Source: CBFHWU01 sp965659665
Lineage (GTDB): Bacteria > Bacteroidota > Bacteroidia > Flavobacteriales > Flavobacteriaceae
Assembly: GCA_965659665.1 (NCBI GenBank)
Contig: CBFHWU010000032.1
Span: 41,740-105,739, forward strand
Reading direction: 5' to 3'
Length of the DNA: 64,000 bases
Shown: piece after piece, positions 32,101 to 40,148 of the stretch
Layout of the letters: every line of letters begins with the position of its first letter
Position numbering within the stretch: position 1 is the stretch's first letter
Made by a program: the position numbers and the translations under genes
The notes under the pieces: model-generated
Seen by the model: only the letters and a program-made list of their open reading frames with translations
Database searches by the model: none
Told to the model about the DNA's origin: nothing

Positions 32101-34790
32101 ACTTTGTTCAGATTACAGAGCAAATGGACGTCACTTTATCGTTCTGGTTAAAAACAGATAGGGTTCAGGATGCCACTATATTTTCTAATGGTCGAGGAGA
32201 TCAAGAAGAAGCTGACATGTTTACCGGATCTGCTAATAAATGGGCCATCAACCTCAATAATCAGGGATATTTATCCATTGAAAGCGAAGGAACTTCAACC
32301 CTCATAGTACCTGAAAATATTGCGGATGATTCTTGGCATCATATAAGTATTTTGATCAATCGTCAAGGAACTGTGAGGACTTACTTGGATGCTGAGCTCG
32401 TTTCATCTGTCACTAATCAAAATATAAAAGGATTCACTGGAAATAAAATTTGGATCGGTGCAAGAGGAAATATGATCGAAAATGAACAAGCGGACAGAAC
32501 CTTCACCGGAAAAATTGATGAATTGCGCTTGTGGAACCTATTACGAACTTATGAGCAAATAGAACGTGACAGATTTAATGAAATCGACCCCGAAAGTATT
32601 GGGTTAATGTTGTACGCAAAAATGAACCAACCTGATATACCAACTGGAAATGGCCCTAGATACTATCATATTTATAGCAATCAAAATGTAATTCCCAGCA
32701 ATGCAATTATCAGTGATGGTAATCTTAATTATTCAGAGGACACTCCAGCAATTAAGCCTTCAAGATCGGAAATTAAGTTTTTAACCAATCACGTGATTAA
32801 TGATGATGAGATTATTATTGAACCCGTAATTTCTGATTGGGCATCTATTGAAAGTCAGAGACTTGATATCACGGTTCATCGCATGTTTGATGGAGCCAAT
32901 AATATACAGGAGTCACCAATTACTTGGACCGCTTTTGTTAACCGAAATGATGTGAGCTGGTATGCCGAAGGATATGGAAATACTGTTGACATAATATCTA
33001 ACATTGAAGCTAGCAATTCATTTGATTTGGTTCTATTAAATAGAGGAGGTCAGAATCAACCCTACACCATTACTAATATTCCTAGTTGGCTTACACTAGA
33101 AGAAACGTCTGGAATCATAAACCCAAATAGCAGTATTACGATTAAGGCAACAATTGATTTTGAACTTTCTACTGGTGAATTTACAGAGGAATTGTACTTA
33201 CAAACCAATTTTGGTTTTGATCAAAAAATACAACTTAATGTAAGAATTTTAAGCCCAGAACCTGACTGGAGTGTTGATGCATCAAAATTTGATAACAGCA
33301 TGAATGTTATTGGACGTATCAAAATTGATGGCGTTTTATCAGAGGATATGTATGATACTGTATCAGCATTTTACAATAATGAAGTTAGAGGGTCAGCTCA
33401 ACTTAGTTATGATTCCAATTACAAAGCGTATTTTGCTTATCTTACAATTTATGGCAACGATGGTGAGAGTGGATCAGTTCAATTTAAAATTTGGGATGCA
33501 TCCTCTGGTAATATTTTCGAATCTACAATTAACAGTGAGTTAAGCGTCAACTATACCCAAGATCAAATATTAGGAAATCTAACATCCCCAGTAGATTTTG
33601 AAAATACACGTTTTGTTGATCAACAAATTCACTTTAACAGTGGCTGGAATTGGGTATCTTTTAATGTAAATGATCCTAATTTCGGAAATATAGATGAACT
33701 ATCTAAATACCTATCTTTGGAAACAGGTGATCGGATTCTTAGTCATTCCCCATCACTTCTTGCTACGTATTACAAAGACGATTTTGCTCCTGAGAACAGT
33801 CAGTGGAACGGAGGAATTGTGGAAGCAGGGGGGCTATCTTCTTCCAAAATGTATAAATTCAATATTTATAATGAACAAGACTTGGTCATCCAAGGGGAAA
33901 GTGTGAATATTCAAGATTGGAGTTTCGAAATTAAACAAGGTTGGAATTGGATTCCATATGTATTAGATAATAATATCCTTTTAGAGGAAGGACTCAGTAA
34001 TTTTGAACCAAATGAAGGTGATGTTATAAAATCTCAAAATCAATTTTCGATTTATGACCCTTTGAATGGTTGGTCAGGAACACTTCAATATTTGGAAAAA
34101 GGAAAAGGATATATGATAAGATCTGAAAATGATCAAACCTTTAGATATCCAAATTTCTTGAATTTTGCCCAAATACCTAAGCAGCATTTCGGATTAAGTA
34201 CTTTCAAAGAGTCCAAAAATAATCAAGATAGTATTCGATATTCCAATTTCAGTGAAAGTATGAATGTGGTTGTTCAATTACCTGACGGGTTTGATGAATT
34301 ATATGTGTATAACGAAAAAGGGGAGTTAAGAGGTATGGAAAAAAATCAAAGCCATACGGATAAAAGATTGAGATTTATTACCATTTACGGAAACAATGAA
34401 ACAGGCAAACTTGTTTTCTACAAAGGAAATGGATTAAAACAATTTGCAACTTCAAAAACATTCAACTTCAAAGGAGACGCTGTGATGGGTACCGTCAGGA
34501 ATCCAATCACTTTAGAATCTTCGTCCAATCTTGAAGAAAAGGTGATCGTTTATCCAAATTCTTTTAAAGCGGAATTATCAGTTCAAATTAATTTATTAGA
34601 AAATCGACATGTTTCCATTAGACTCTATGATATAACTGGTCAACAAGTTTACACAAAAAACAGAAGCTTCAATGAAGGAACAAACATTGTCAAAATTTCA
34701 GATCAAGATGTTATTAAAACAGGAGTCTATTTGTTGAGAGTGAGCTCAAGTGAATTTGATCAAATATTTAAAGTTATTAAAACTGAGTAA
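26151..34790 (+). CDS. Giant secreted multidomain LamG protein with T9SS sorting domain (2879 aa)
   Basis: Signal peptide 1-23. Domains by eye: FnIII-like 95-165; carboxypeptidase-regulatory-like folds near 180-207, 565-580, 660-710 and 738; LamG/concanavalin-like domain 222-480; a Ser/Thr-rich alternating region 1057-1180 and a second at 1334-1450, separated by a helical stretch; Ig-like region about 1590-1760; LamG 1774-1947; LamG 1968-2164; BACON-like 2287-2370; a domain (PDWSVDASKFDNSM) at 2371-2480 shared with the next gene; two GWNW segments near 2497 and 2597; type A T9SS sorting domain from about 2797 (KVIVYPN to the end). It is probably a cell-surface or secreted adhesin/polymer-binding protein. 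No catalytic motif was recognised. Confidence 0.85.
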   Translation: MNKRFLLLTAALLFIGGVDICAQNNKGVKVVTANEAIHSPNSSGHGFAVQVGRAYLGLNENGDRSSELDIRFPWDVNYLYNTFSEESFEVTKGIFPDKIELRWTIRNNETQIENFKLFRRKVNMPEEPFTEIVTLPSSATTYDDRFVDGGTLYEYKLKAEGIVARDVIYENFITGIGFRNPEATITGNISYVGGNPVKDVKISVTSNTNSEREMGSSLLVPELGRIFIQSEDRGIEDVMTLQAWIKPEEPFDFNDDSVSSGRSVKLFTVGDGFGVRAEEVEVWLFPILDNDAGIGITINTRSFTSAIYRLKNYIPSGEVDELGNDILVPIENINSEFTHITVALKDGEWPKIYINGRPLTEDYFETVHSVALENDENYNAPYVDFDAEQLRVPSIAAVGGRFLHSGAYKEYIPWNTIELGWDEFEAKSFYCDEIRIWDKILEADDIRFGYQRRINNNDPNLFSYLKANEGVGEYAYDLSRYGFTYNENHGKLENVSWVTEGYISDQTGIQTITLTDDYGNYVAEGIPYSGSGEAVTLTPILGQHQFDPAQQTLYVGEGSEIINQVNFTDKSSFVFRGRVLFDTRDVFKSFVEVNSQDPEAPDFSNLTDGDEYVSGPGILDEGYNYYEKSGLKYPKGEYWLNDAGTPDDSDDDYLERYARIPSVGANIYIDGELVLNENREPVITDNNGEFEINVPIGNHFISVRKHGHEFTYNGRFPQNQGEYHNFFENMDQPIYFVDYTKVTVVGRVTGGSVESQKEIGFGYNGLREESISIDGVEYFESVSSVNNIGVANITLDYTPPGANPTPYTKARLSTNDESGEYRVNLLPLEYTINQQSGLIINSNPTLSLLDANEIFSVSNAAVEETVPEIDLGDNGVITDLPYHYARSFVYRSTPVLRVTEQTSDSEINIGEESFSTEGMPLLFTQFKSYEISMDRFERYVNYDEDGGGTEYLVPIIDGVFNITNTLALDDSESIEIDQNNMSKIVYRFKAGLPAISSPFTRTLDIKYTVDGVDYDAENYEAEGIILGGRSDGSQTFITAAPDVPDIILRDPPGSNSFATIESGESISFSTSQSFTQSDGFDQSIVLLLGAKFEAGGGLAGPVITQETTNNIELGVSFSSSSSDGKDLTKTYTFNQSISTSDDPEFVGADGDLYIGQSKNYAYGSFNNVQANMEPIGDDTITLTNIEGETLYISTQKAMYFNEEPSETFFVYSQYYILETLIPELELIVFNIENGILDENDPRLLSVDDYQQQIYLWRKTILENERTKHLAINRREEFKETLQNYAENIVDDIRSDDVANEKNPGFAENIENTLNRLLNEHYEDNISFDAGSGEFSRSMETSILSSKQIETTYSIEESVALSLGFAFNKFGVLSTTTATFAQDFVEGNSAEEETVTSVSFTLKDNDGANALSVDVVNSFDGNGLIFGTVGGSTSCPHEGATTTLFYDHQDYDPSEIEIEELEEGAGEEISRATQQVEVPIINVQQAVVNNVFETVNAEFELTLENNGLAGTDELFLLVVDNTTNPHNAHINIDPNGTIVNVPIGERVTYTMTLGKSISDVYSYENISIFLSSLCDDDVYDEVVVSANFVPSCSEIFITSPLENWSYNINAAHNLDRTTNPLVINMEGFNQGFSNFKQVDLEYRISGTPTWTRLHTYFNTEEFYSEAQESSTPEISLIDNPILTYSWDIKGRGLEDGGYEVRARTSCTNGTEFISEVIPGKIDLNSPRRFGVPSPIDGILTSGEVLKARFSENINYNSAVSNIEIKGETNQLPVNHHVSLRFEGSNTALIESPMITNGDFALEFWMKNNTQQSNATIIEQENGFKIGLDDTGRLFFTLGEQTISGSISDDNLFHHYTFSYDSANEVIHIFEEANIIASEYVAPLRIANNNDLIIGGHSFVGNIHDVRLWNKAIDFEDSFANIYTKYIGNEQGLIGLWSMDEGNGNIAKDKARFKHALVNSGSWDINPKGNAYEFINGQYLTLDNVNFVQITEQMDVTLSFWLKTDRVQDATIFSNGRGDQEEADMFTGSANKWAINLNNQGYLSIESEGTSTLIVPENIADDSWHHISILINRQGTVRTYLDAELVSSVTNQNIKGFTGNKIWIGARGNMIENEQADRTFTGKIDELRLWNLLRTYEQIERDRFNEIDPESIGLMLYAKMNQPDIPTGNGPRYYHIYSNQNVIPSNAIISDGNLNYSEDTPAIKPSRSEIKFLTNHVINDDEIIIEPVISDWASIESQRLDITVHRMFDGANNIQESPITWTAFVNRNDVSWYAEGYGNTVDIISNIEASNSFDLVLLNRGGQNQPYTITNIPSWLTLEETSGIINPNSSITIKATIDFELSTGEFTEELYLQTNFGFDQKIQLNVRILSPEPDWSVDASKFDNSMNVIGRIKIDGVLSEDMYDTVSAFYNNEVRGSAQLSYDSNYKAYFAYLTIYGNDGESGSVQFKIWDASSGNIFESTINSELSVNYTQDQILGNLTSPVDFENTRFVDQQIHFNSGWNWVSFNVNDPNFGNIDELSKYLSLETGDRILSHSPSLLATYYKDDFAPENSQWNGGIVEAGGLSSSKMYKFNIYNEQDLVIQGESVNIQDWSFEIKQGWNWIPYVLDNNILLEEGLSNFEPNEGDVIKSQNQFSIYDPLNGWSGTLQYLEKGKGYMIRSENDQTFRYPNFLNFAQIPKQHFGLSTFKESKNNQDSIRYSNFSESMNVVVQLPDGFDELYVYNEKGELRGMEKNQSHTDKRLRFITIYGNNETGKLVFYKGNGLKQFATSKTFNFKGDAVMGTVRNPITLESSSNLEEKVIVYPNSFKAELSVQINLLENRHVSIRLYDITGQQVYTKNRSFNEGTNIVKISDQDVIKTGVYLLRVSSSEFDQIFKVIKTE

Positions 34791-34793
34791 AAA

Positions 34794-35702
34794 ATGAATT
34801 ATTTGAGACCCCTTCTTCTCCCCTTGTTCATTGGGCTCTTTGTGAATGCATACGCTCAACCTCCTGAATGGAGTGTGAATGATAATGATTATGAACATTC
34901 AATGTCAATGATTGCGTTCTTAACATTAAATGGCAACCGACTTGACAGCGAAAATGACAGGGTCGGTGCATTTGTCCATGAAACATGCCGTGGATTTACT
35001 AATTTAATCTATGTTGAATCTCAAGATGCCTACTTTGCCTATTTCAATATTTTAGCCAATCAAAATAATGAAACCATACATTTTAAATTATATAACAGTA
35101 AAACAGGTGAAGTTGTAGACGCTGAAAATACGATCAATTTTGTGATTGGAAAACATATTGGAAATGTATTTCAAGCCTATAGCATCTCAAGTCCTTCCTT
35201 AAATAATGAAGCCGACATGCTAACTTTTGGTTTTAGCAATGCTTCAATTATTTCTTCTGACAATTCAAATGGAATTATTAATGTATACATGGATGACAAC
35301 ATAAGTATACATAATTTAATTCCTGAATTTGAATTAAGTGTAGGCGCTGAGCTTTTTTATAATAGAGTGGCTTTGGTTTCAGGACAAGAAGCTATCGATT
35401 TTACAAATCCTGTTGAGTTTGAAGTTCGTGCAGAAGATCAATCTATTATCAATACATTTATTGTTAATATTGATCAAACAGGTACCCCCGTTCCTGTTGT
35501 TTACAAAAGAAATGTGACTTGTCAATCTGATGGAGCAATAAAAATTCTCCATTGTTGCTCAACAGAACAAGCTATGTTGTTTTTTGAAGGAGAGAAGATT
35601 CAAACCAGTAATGATGAAGTAGAAGTTCTTTTTCAGGATTTAGAACCTGGAATTTATAAGGTGAAAATAGGAACATTTGAAAAGAATATTACGATTGAAT
35701 AA
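34794..35702 (+). CDS. Secreted protein sharing a domain with the giant LamG protein (302 aa)
   Basis: Signal peptide 1-21 (FVNAYAQ). Residues about 22-120 (PPEWSVNDNDYEHSMSMIAF, then DRVGAFVHETCRGF and DAYFAYFNIL) match the layout of residues 2371-2480 of the upstream giant protein: WSV-N-HSM, then a V.A.. strand and a YFAY strand. A second beta-domain covers 150-230. The end carries a Cys-rich element (NVTCQSDGAIKILHCCST) and stops at KNITIE without a T9SS domain. It starts 3 bases after the giant gene and is surely coexpressed. Function unknown; probably a partner or processing subunit. Confidence 0.68.
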   Translation: MNYLRPLLLPLFIGLFVNAYAQPPEWSVNDNDYEHSMSMIAFLTLNGNRLDSENDRVGAFVHETCRGFTNLIYVESQDAYFAYFNILANQNNETIHFKLYNSKTGEVVDAENTINFVIGKHIGNVFQAYSISSPSLNNEADMLTFGFSNASIISSDNSNGIINVYMDDNISIHNLIPEFELSVGAELFYNRVALVSGQEAIDFTNPVEFEVRAEDQSIINTFIVNIDQTGTPVPVVYKRNVTCQSDGAIKILHCCSTEQAMLFFEGEKIQTSNDEVEVLFQDLEPGIYKVKIGTFEKNITIE

Positions 35703-35712
35703 TTAATTTTTA

Positions 35713-36096
35713 ATGAAAAAGAAAGTATTTATATCTGTGGCATTTGGAATCTTGGTGGTAGCTTCTTGCAAAAAAGATGATCCGTCACCAAAACCCGAAT
35801 TTGATATTGATTTTGTTTTGTCAGATGGTTCTTCCATAAATAATCAAATATGTTATGACTTGAGTAGAGATTATGCTATCTCGATCACTTTAACCTCTAC
35901 AAAAAATGTTTTTCCCATTAGTGTTGATTATACCGTTAATGGCCTGCTCTTTCATGCAGAACTAAGAGAAGCATCAACCTATGTCAATAGAGTAAGCAAC
36001 CTTTTTGAAGGGGAAAATAAGGTTCAAATAGTGGATAGTGATGTACTTGATATACTGGAATTAGTTGTACTTAATGATTTTGAACATATTGAATAG
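35713..36096 (+). CDS. Small lipoprotein ending the secreted locus (127 aa)
   Basis: The lipoprotein signal MKKKVFISVAFGILVVASCK has lipidated Cys19. The mature domain of about 108 residues is beta-rich, with Asp-rich starts (KKDDPSPKPEFDIDFVLSDG) typical of Bacteroidetes surface lipoproteins. No family was recognised. It lies 10 bases after the preceding gene; the operon 25336-36096 ends here. It may anchor the secreted partners; that is inference. Confidence 0.65.
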   Translation: MKKKVFISVAFGILVVASCKKDDPSPKPEFDIDFVLSDGSSINNQICYDLSRDYAISITLTSTKNVFPISVDYTVNGLLFHAELREASTYVNRVSNLFEGENKVQIVDSDVLDILELVVLNDFEHIE

Positions 36097-36143
36097 TAGA
36101 TTAACACATCTTGTTCAAATGAGGTTTAATAGACTTTCAAAAA

Positions 36144-37583
36144 CTATTTGATAAGTGAATCAAGTTCAGGCAAAATAAATGAATCAAGAGTACTTCCCTC
36201 TTCCATCAACAATTCGATCTCTTCTACTTTTCTAGGAGCATCTTCAGATAAATTTACAGGCCCGTCAGCCGTAATCCAGATATCATCTTCAATTCGTATG
36301 GCAATACCCCACCATTTTTGGTCACATGGACTATTTTCTGGAATATAAATTCCAGGTTCTACAGTTATAAAGGAATTTTCCTTAAATGGCCCATAACTGC
36401 CAATATCATGTACATCTAAGCCAATATAATGAGATGATCCATGGGGGAAATAATAAGAAGCCTCTGAGGGATTGGTAATAATTCCCAATTCCATAAGACC
36501 CTCCGCAATAACACTTTGTGCTGTTTGATGAGGAAGCCAAAAGGAAGCTCCAACTTCTACTTTGCTGATGGCTGCATTTTGAGCTTTTAATACCAACTCA
36601 TAAATTATTTTTTGTTCCTCAGAAAAACGCCCATTGACAGGAATTGTACGAGTAATATCAGCAGTATAATTAAAATACTCGGCGCCAACATCCATTAAAA
36701 CCAAATCACCCTTTCCAGGAATGTCATGATTGGATACATAATGAAGAACACATCCATTGGATCCTCCTCCAATGATTGAAGGGTAACCCTCAAATTCAGC
36801 ACCATATTTTTTAAATACAAATTCATGTATTCCTTGTATTTCACGCTCACTCATTCCTGGGTGCATCGCTTTCATCACTTCAATTTGACCCATCACAGAA
36901 ATGGCTATCGCCTTTTTTAGTAAAATCATTTCTTCATCGGATTTTACTTCTCGCATCTTACCTAAATAAGCTTGCACAAACTCAAAATCAACAAATGTGT
37001 ACTGGTCTAATTCTTTATCCGTAGAAGAAACCTTATGAATTCTATTTTCTATCGTTTTTATCAAAGAGTATAAATCCGCAGCGTTTTTAGAGTCATCCAT
37101 GACATCCATAGGGATAGGCTCCATCAAAATCTTATCAAACTGTTCTAGGTTTGGAAGTTTTTTCTCAAAATCTTTGCCTTCAAAAGCAACCTCTATGCCA
37201 AGATCATTTTTAACCCCCTCTACACCCATGCGAAGACCATCCCACTGTTCGCCGTAAGCACTCCGAGTTTGAGTAAATAAAACTTCGTTGGTCATTACTC
37301 CATCTATTTCGATAGGCGATGAAAATAACAAAAGTGCAGAATGAGGTTCTTCTGAACCCGTTAAATAATAAAAATTTGGGTTCTGATGATAATGATGATT
37401 TATGGTATTAGAACGTTTTCGAATAGGATATGAAAACAAAACAACTATAGAGTTTTGTGGCATAGATGCACGAAAAAGATCTCGCTTGTTTTGATGAAAT
37501 TCCGGTGACAAAAAGGAGGAAGGATAGGTTTGTCCATAAATAGAACTTATGAACAATAAACAAAAAAGTAAGATTCGATACAT
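36144..37583 (-). CDS. Secreted aminopeptidase P family Xaa-Pro peptidase (M24B)
   Basis: From ATG at 37583: 479 residues with a signal peptide (MYRILLFCLLFISSIYGQ). The frame stays open to 37817, but that part overlaps gcvT and is rejected. The N-terminal creatinase-like domain is followed by the pita-bread fold. Metal ligands are visible as Asp in LVLMDVGAEYFNYTADITRT, His in FPHGSSHYIGLDVHDIG, Glu in TVEPGIYIP and Glu in AIRIEDD. It removes N-terminal residues before proline in periplasmic or extracellular peptides. Divergent from gcvT with a 58-base gap. Confidence 0.88.
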   Translation of the reverse strand: MYRILLFCLLFISSIYGQTYPSSFLSPEFHQNKRDLFRASMPQNSIVVLFSYPIRKRSNTINHHYHQNPNFYYLTGSEEPHSALLLFSSPIEIDGVMTNEVLFTQTRSAYGEQWDGLRMGVEGVKNDLGIEVAFEGKDFEKKLPNLEQFDKILMEPIPMDVMDDSKNAADLYSLIKTIENRIHKVSSTDKELDQYTFVDFEFVQAYLGKMREVKSDEEMILLKKAIAISVMGQIEVMKAMHPGMSEREIQGIHEFVFKKYGAEFEGYPSIIGGGSNGCVLHYVSNHDIPGKGDLVLMDVGAEYFNYTADITRTIPVNGRFSEEQKIIYELVLKAQNAAISKVEVGASFWLPHQTAQSVIAEGLMELGIITNPSEASYYFPHGSSHYIGLDVHDIGSYGPFKENSFITVEPGIYIPENSPCDQKWWGIAIRIEDDIWITADGPVNLSEDAPRKVEEIELLMEEGSTLDSFILPELDSLIK

Positions 37584-37621
37584 TTTTAATAAATTTATGT
37601 AAATAAAGTGAAATTTCAAGT

Positions 37622-37629
37622 TATTTTTG
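37622..37629 (+). promoter_or_regulatory. -7 element of gcvT
   Basis: TATTTTTG, 12 bases before ATG 37642, so the transcript would be almost leaderless. There is no clear -33 element and no room for a glycine riboswitch. A TTG start at 37627 lies inside this box and is rejected. Confidence 0.45.
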
Positions 37630-37641
37630 GAAAAAATACGG

Positions 37642-38715
37642 ATGAAGACTACTGCCCTGACTGACTTACACCTCTCCTTAAATGCCAAAATGGTCCCATT
37701 TGCTGGTTTCTCCATGCCGGTACAATATGATGGCATACAACGTGAACACCATGCGGTACGTAACCATGTTGGAATTTTTGATGTTTCCCACATGGGGGAA
37801 TTTTTTATTCGAGGCAAACAAGCTTTAGCGTTAATTCAATTTATTATTAGTAATGACGCCTCAACACTAAAAGTAGGCCAAGCGCAATATGCTTACATGC
37901 CAAATACAAGTGGAGGTATTGTAGATGATCTTATCGTTTATAAAATTGCTGAGGACGAATATATGCTGGTCGTCAATGCGTCCAATATAGCCAAAGATTG
38001 GAATTGGATTAAAACCAATAATATTAATTTTGGGGCGGAGCTTTATAACGCTAGTGAAGAATGGTCATTATTAGCTGTTCAAGGCCCCAAGGCCCACCAA
38101 GTACTTCAAAACTTAACGGAGATCAATTTAAAAGAAATTCCATTCTATCATTTTATTATAGGTTCATTAGGAGGAATAAAAAATATTATCATTTCTGCTA
38201 CGGGATATACGGGTTCGGGTGGTTTTGAATTATATATCCCTAACACCCACGCAAAATTGATATGGAAAATGGTCACATCAGCTGGCGCCCAGCCAGTAGG
38301 GTTAGCCGCAAGAGATACTTTACGTCTCGAGATGGGATATTGTTTGTACGGTAATGATATCGACGATAAAACCTCCCCTATCGCAGCAGGCTTAGGTTGG
38401 TGTACCAAATTCACCAAAAACTTTGTAAATCATCACACTATTCAACGTCAAAAAAAGGAGGGTACCCCTCAAAAACGAATTGGTTTTGTTCTTGAAAAGC
38501 GTGGAATTCCAAGAAATGGATATCCTCTATTAAATGAACAAGGAAAAGCAATTGGTAAAGTCACCTCAGGAACCAGTTCACCAACTTTAGGCAAAGGCAT
38601 TGGAATGGGGTATATCAATACGGAATACGCAATACCAAACCAAAAGATTTACGTTGAAATTCGAAATAAAAAAATTTCCTCTCTAATACAGAAGTTTCCG
38701 TTTTATAAAACATAA
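37642..38715 (+). CDS. gcvT: Aminomethyltransferase, glycine cleavage T protein
   Basis: 357 residues from ATG 37642. Family segments: MVPFAGFSMPVQYDGIQREH (about 16-35), FDVSHMGEF, YTGSGGFELYIP and GLAARDTLRLEMGYCLYGND, where Asp/Arg/Tyr contact the folate and lipoyl arm. It takes the methylamine group from H protein to form methylene-tetrahydrofolate and ammonia. gcvH and gcvP are not nearby, a common arrangement in Flavobacteria. The next gene follows after 2 bases. Confidence 0.94.
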   Translation: MKTTALTDLHLSLNAKMVPFAGFSMPVQYDGIQREHHAVRNHVGIFDVSHMGEFFIRGKQALALIQFIISNDASTLKVGQAQYAYMPNTSGGIVDDLIVYKIAEDEYMLVVNASNIAKDWNWIKTNNINFGAELYNASEEWSLLAVQGPKAHQVLQNLTEINLKEIPFYHFIIGSLGGIKNIIISATGYTGSGGFELYIPNTHAKLIWKMVTSAGAQPVGLAARDTLRLEMGYCLYGNDIDDKTSPIAAGLGWCTKFTKNFVNHHTIQRQKKEGTPQKRIGFVLEKRGIPRNGYPLLNEQGKAIGKVTSGTSSPTLGKGIGMGYINTEYAIPNQKIYVEIRNKKISSLIQKFPFYKT

Positions 38716-38717
38716 CT

Positions 38718-39530
38718 ATGGAACGCATTTTAATTTTTGGAGCAAGTGGATATTTAGGACAAACGATATATAAAGAACTCCAGCCATACTACGATGTTTA
38801 CGGAACTTATTGCCACAACGAAGCTTTCCATTATAACCAACGATTTTGTCCCTTTGATTTTCGAACAGAGTCTCCTTCACATATTTTAAAACAACTGAAA
38901 CCCTCCCTCGTGATCAGTGCCGTACGCGGTGAGTTTGCTGAACAGATTCTCTTTCATCAAATTTTATGTGAGCATGCTTCAAAAAAAAAAAATAAACTGA
39001 TTTTTTTGTCTTCGGCCAATGTTTTTGATGCTTTTACTCACTACCCCAGCTATGAGTATGACAAAACACTTTCTGAAAGTATTTATGGGCGACTAAAAAT
39101 AAAAATTGAAAATGAAGTCATGCGGCTCAAGCATTCGCAGTGGGCTATATTAAGGTTGCCCATGGTATTTGGTGTAAATTCACCTAGAAATCAAGAAATT
39201 AAAAATGCAATTAAGGATAATAATCCCATAGAAATTTATCCTAACTCTATCATTAACGTCACCAGTGGTTTTCAGTTTAGTAGGCAGGTTCATTATATTA
39301 TTAATCGAAAACTCAAGGGAATTTTTCATTTAGGAAGTCGGGATTTAATTCATCATGATGAATTTTTAAAACTTTTGGTCACCCAACAATTTCAAGTAAA
39401 ACCTATTTGGAAAAGAATATATGCTTCCAACGAAGATCGCTATCTCGCCCTACTTCATCGAGATAACCCAATGCCAAAACACCTTCAATTTACTGTTCAA
39501 GACATCCTTGATGATTGTACCAAAATTTAG
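38718..39530 (+). CDS. RmlD-like NAD(P)-dependent sugar-nucleotide reductase/epimerase
   Basis: 270 residues, extended SDR family. The Rossmann motif ILIFGASGYLGQTIY (4-18) is GxxGxxG. The serine-containing strand is IFLSSANVF (about 94-102), and a Tyr-x3-Lys pair is present as YGRLK. Similar proteins reduce dTDP-4-keto-rhamnose or related sugars; I cannot name the substrate and no rhamnose genes are adjacent. It is coupled to gcvT by a 2-base gap. Confidence 0.75.
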   Translation: MERILIFGASGYLGQTIYKELQPYYDVYGTYCHNEAFHYNQRFCPFDFRTESPSHILKQLKPSLVISAVRGEFAEQILFHQILCEHASKKKNKLIFLSSANVFDAFTHYPSYEYDKTLSESIYGRLKIKIENEVMRLKHSQWAILRLPMVFGVNSPRNQEIKNAIKDNNPIEIYPNSIINVTSGFQFSRQVHYIINRKLKGIFHLGSRDLIHHDEFLKLLVTQQFQVKPIWKRIYASNEDRYLALLHRDNPMPKHLQFTVQDILDDCTKI

Positions 39531-39560
39531 TATTTTTAGTGAAGTTATATCCCCCAAATT

Positions 39561-40010
39561 ATGTTTTCAGAAATTAAACCCTATATCGACACAATTCCCT
39601 TAGATAGAAAAGAAATATTTTTAAAAATAAGACATCAAATAAAAAAAAATCTACCTCATGGATTTAAAGAGATTTTATCTTATAATATGATCGGTTACGT
39701 TGTGCCGCACTCGTTATACTCAAAAGGATACCATTGTAATCCTAAATTACCCCTACCCTTTGCTCATTTGGGCAATCAAAAAAATCATATTACCATATAT
39801 CACAGTGGAATTTATGCCGATCGTAATTTGTTAAAATGGTTTGTAAGTCAATATGCATTGTGTACAAAAGAACAATTAAATATGGGGAAATCTTGTATTA
39901 GATTTAAGCCCAAGGGAGATATCCCCTTGTTACTCCTAGGAGAATTGATGCGTAAAATTACCTTGGACCAATGGATCCATATGTATGAAAAGAAAATTAA
40001 GGGTAAATAA
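39561..40010 (+). CDS. DUF1801 (YdhG/YjhX-like) protein
   Basis: 149 residues. The segments PLDRKEIFLKIRHQIKKNLP, EILSYNMIGYVVP and GKSCIRFKPKGDIPLLLLGEL are typical of DUF1801 proteins. These are small cytoplasmic proteins of unproven function with an iron-chaperone/frataxin-like fold suggested for relatives. It starts 30 bases after the previous gene. Confidence 0.75.
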   Translation: MFSEIKPYIDTIPLDRKEIFLKIRHQIKKNLPHGFKEILSYNMIGYVVPHSLYSKGYHCNPKLPLPFAHLGNQKNHITIYHSGIYADRNLLKWFVSQYALCTKEQLNMGKSCIRFKPKGDIPLLLLGELMRKITLDQWIHMYEKKIKGK

Positions 40011-40121
40011 TATTTTTGCTCTACTATTTAAGTTTAATCAGAAAACCGATTAGGAAGTTTTTTGCTTTAATTTCTTAACGCTATTGAAGCTGGAATTCCT
40101 ACCTATTTTTATATATTCAAT

Positions 40122-40129
40122 TATCTTTG
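40122..40129 (+). promoter_or_regulatory. -7 element of yebC
   Basis: TATCTTTG fits TAnnTTTG, 19 bases before the ATG at 40149. No clear -33 element was seen. Confidence 0.45.
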
Positions 40130-40148
40130 CTTAGCATGAACAAAAGAT

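Noticed and set aside
37571..37641. Glycine riboswitch before gcvT
   Set aside because: Only 58 bases between divergent genes; too short, and no aptamer-like conserved blocks.
37584..37817. N-terminal extension of the aminopeptidase gene
   Set aside because: It overlaps gcvT in antisense and the signal peptide begins at 37583.
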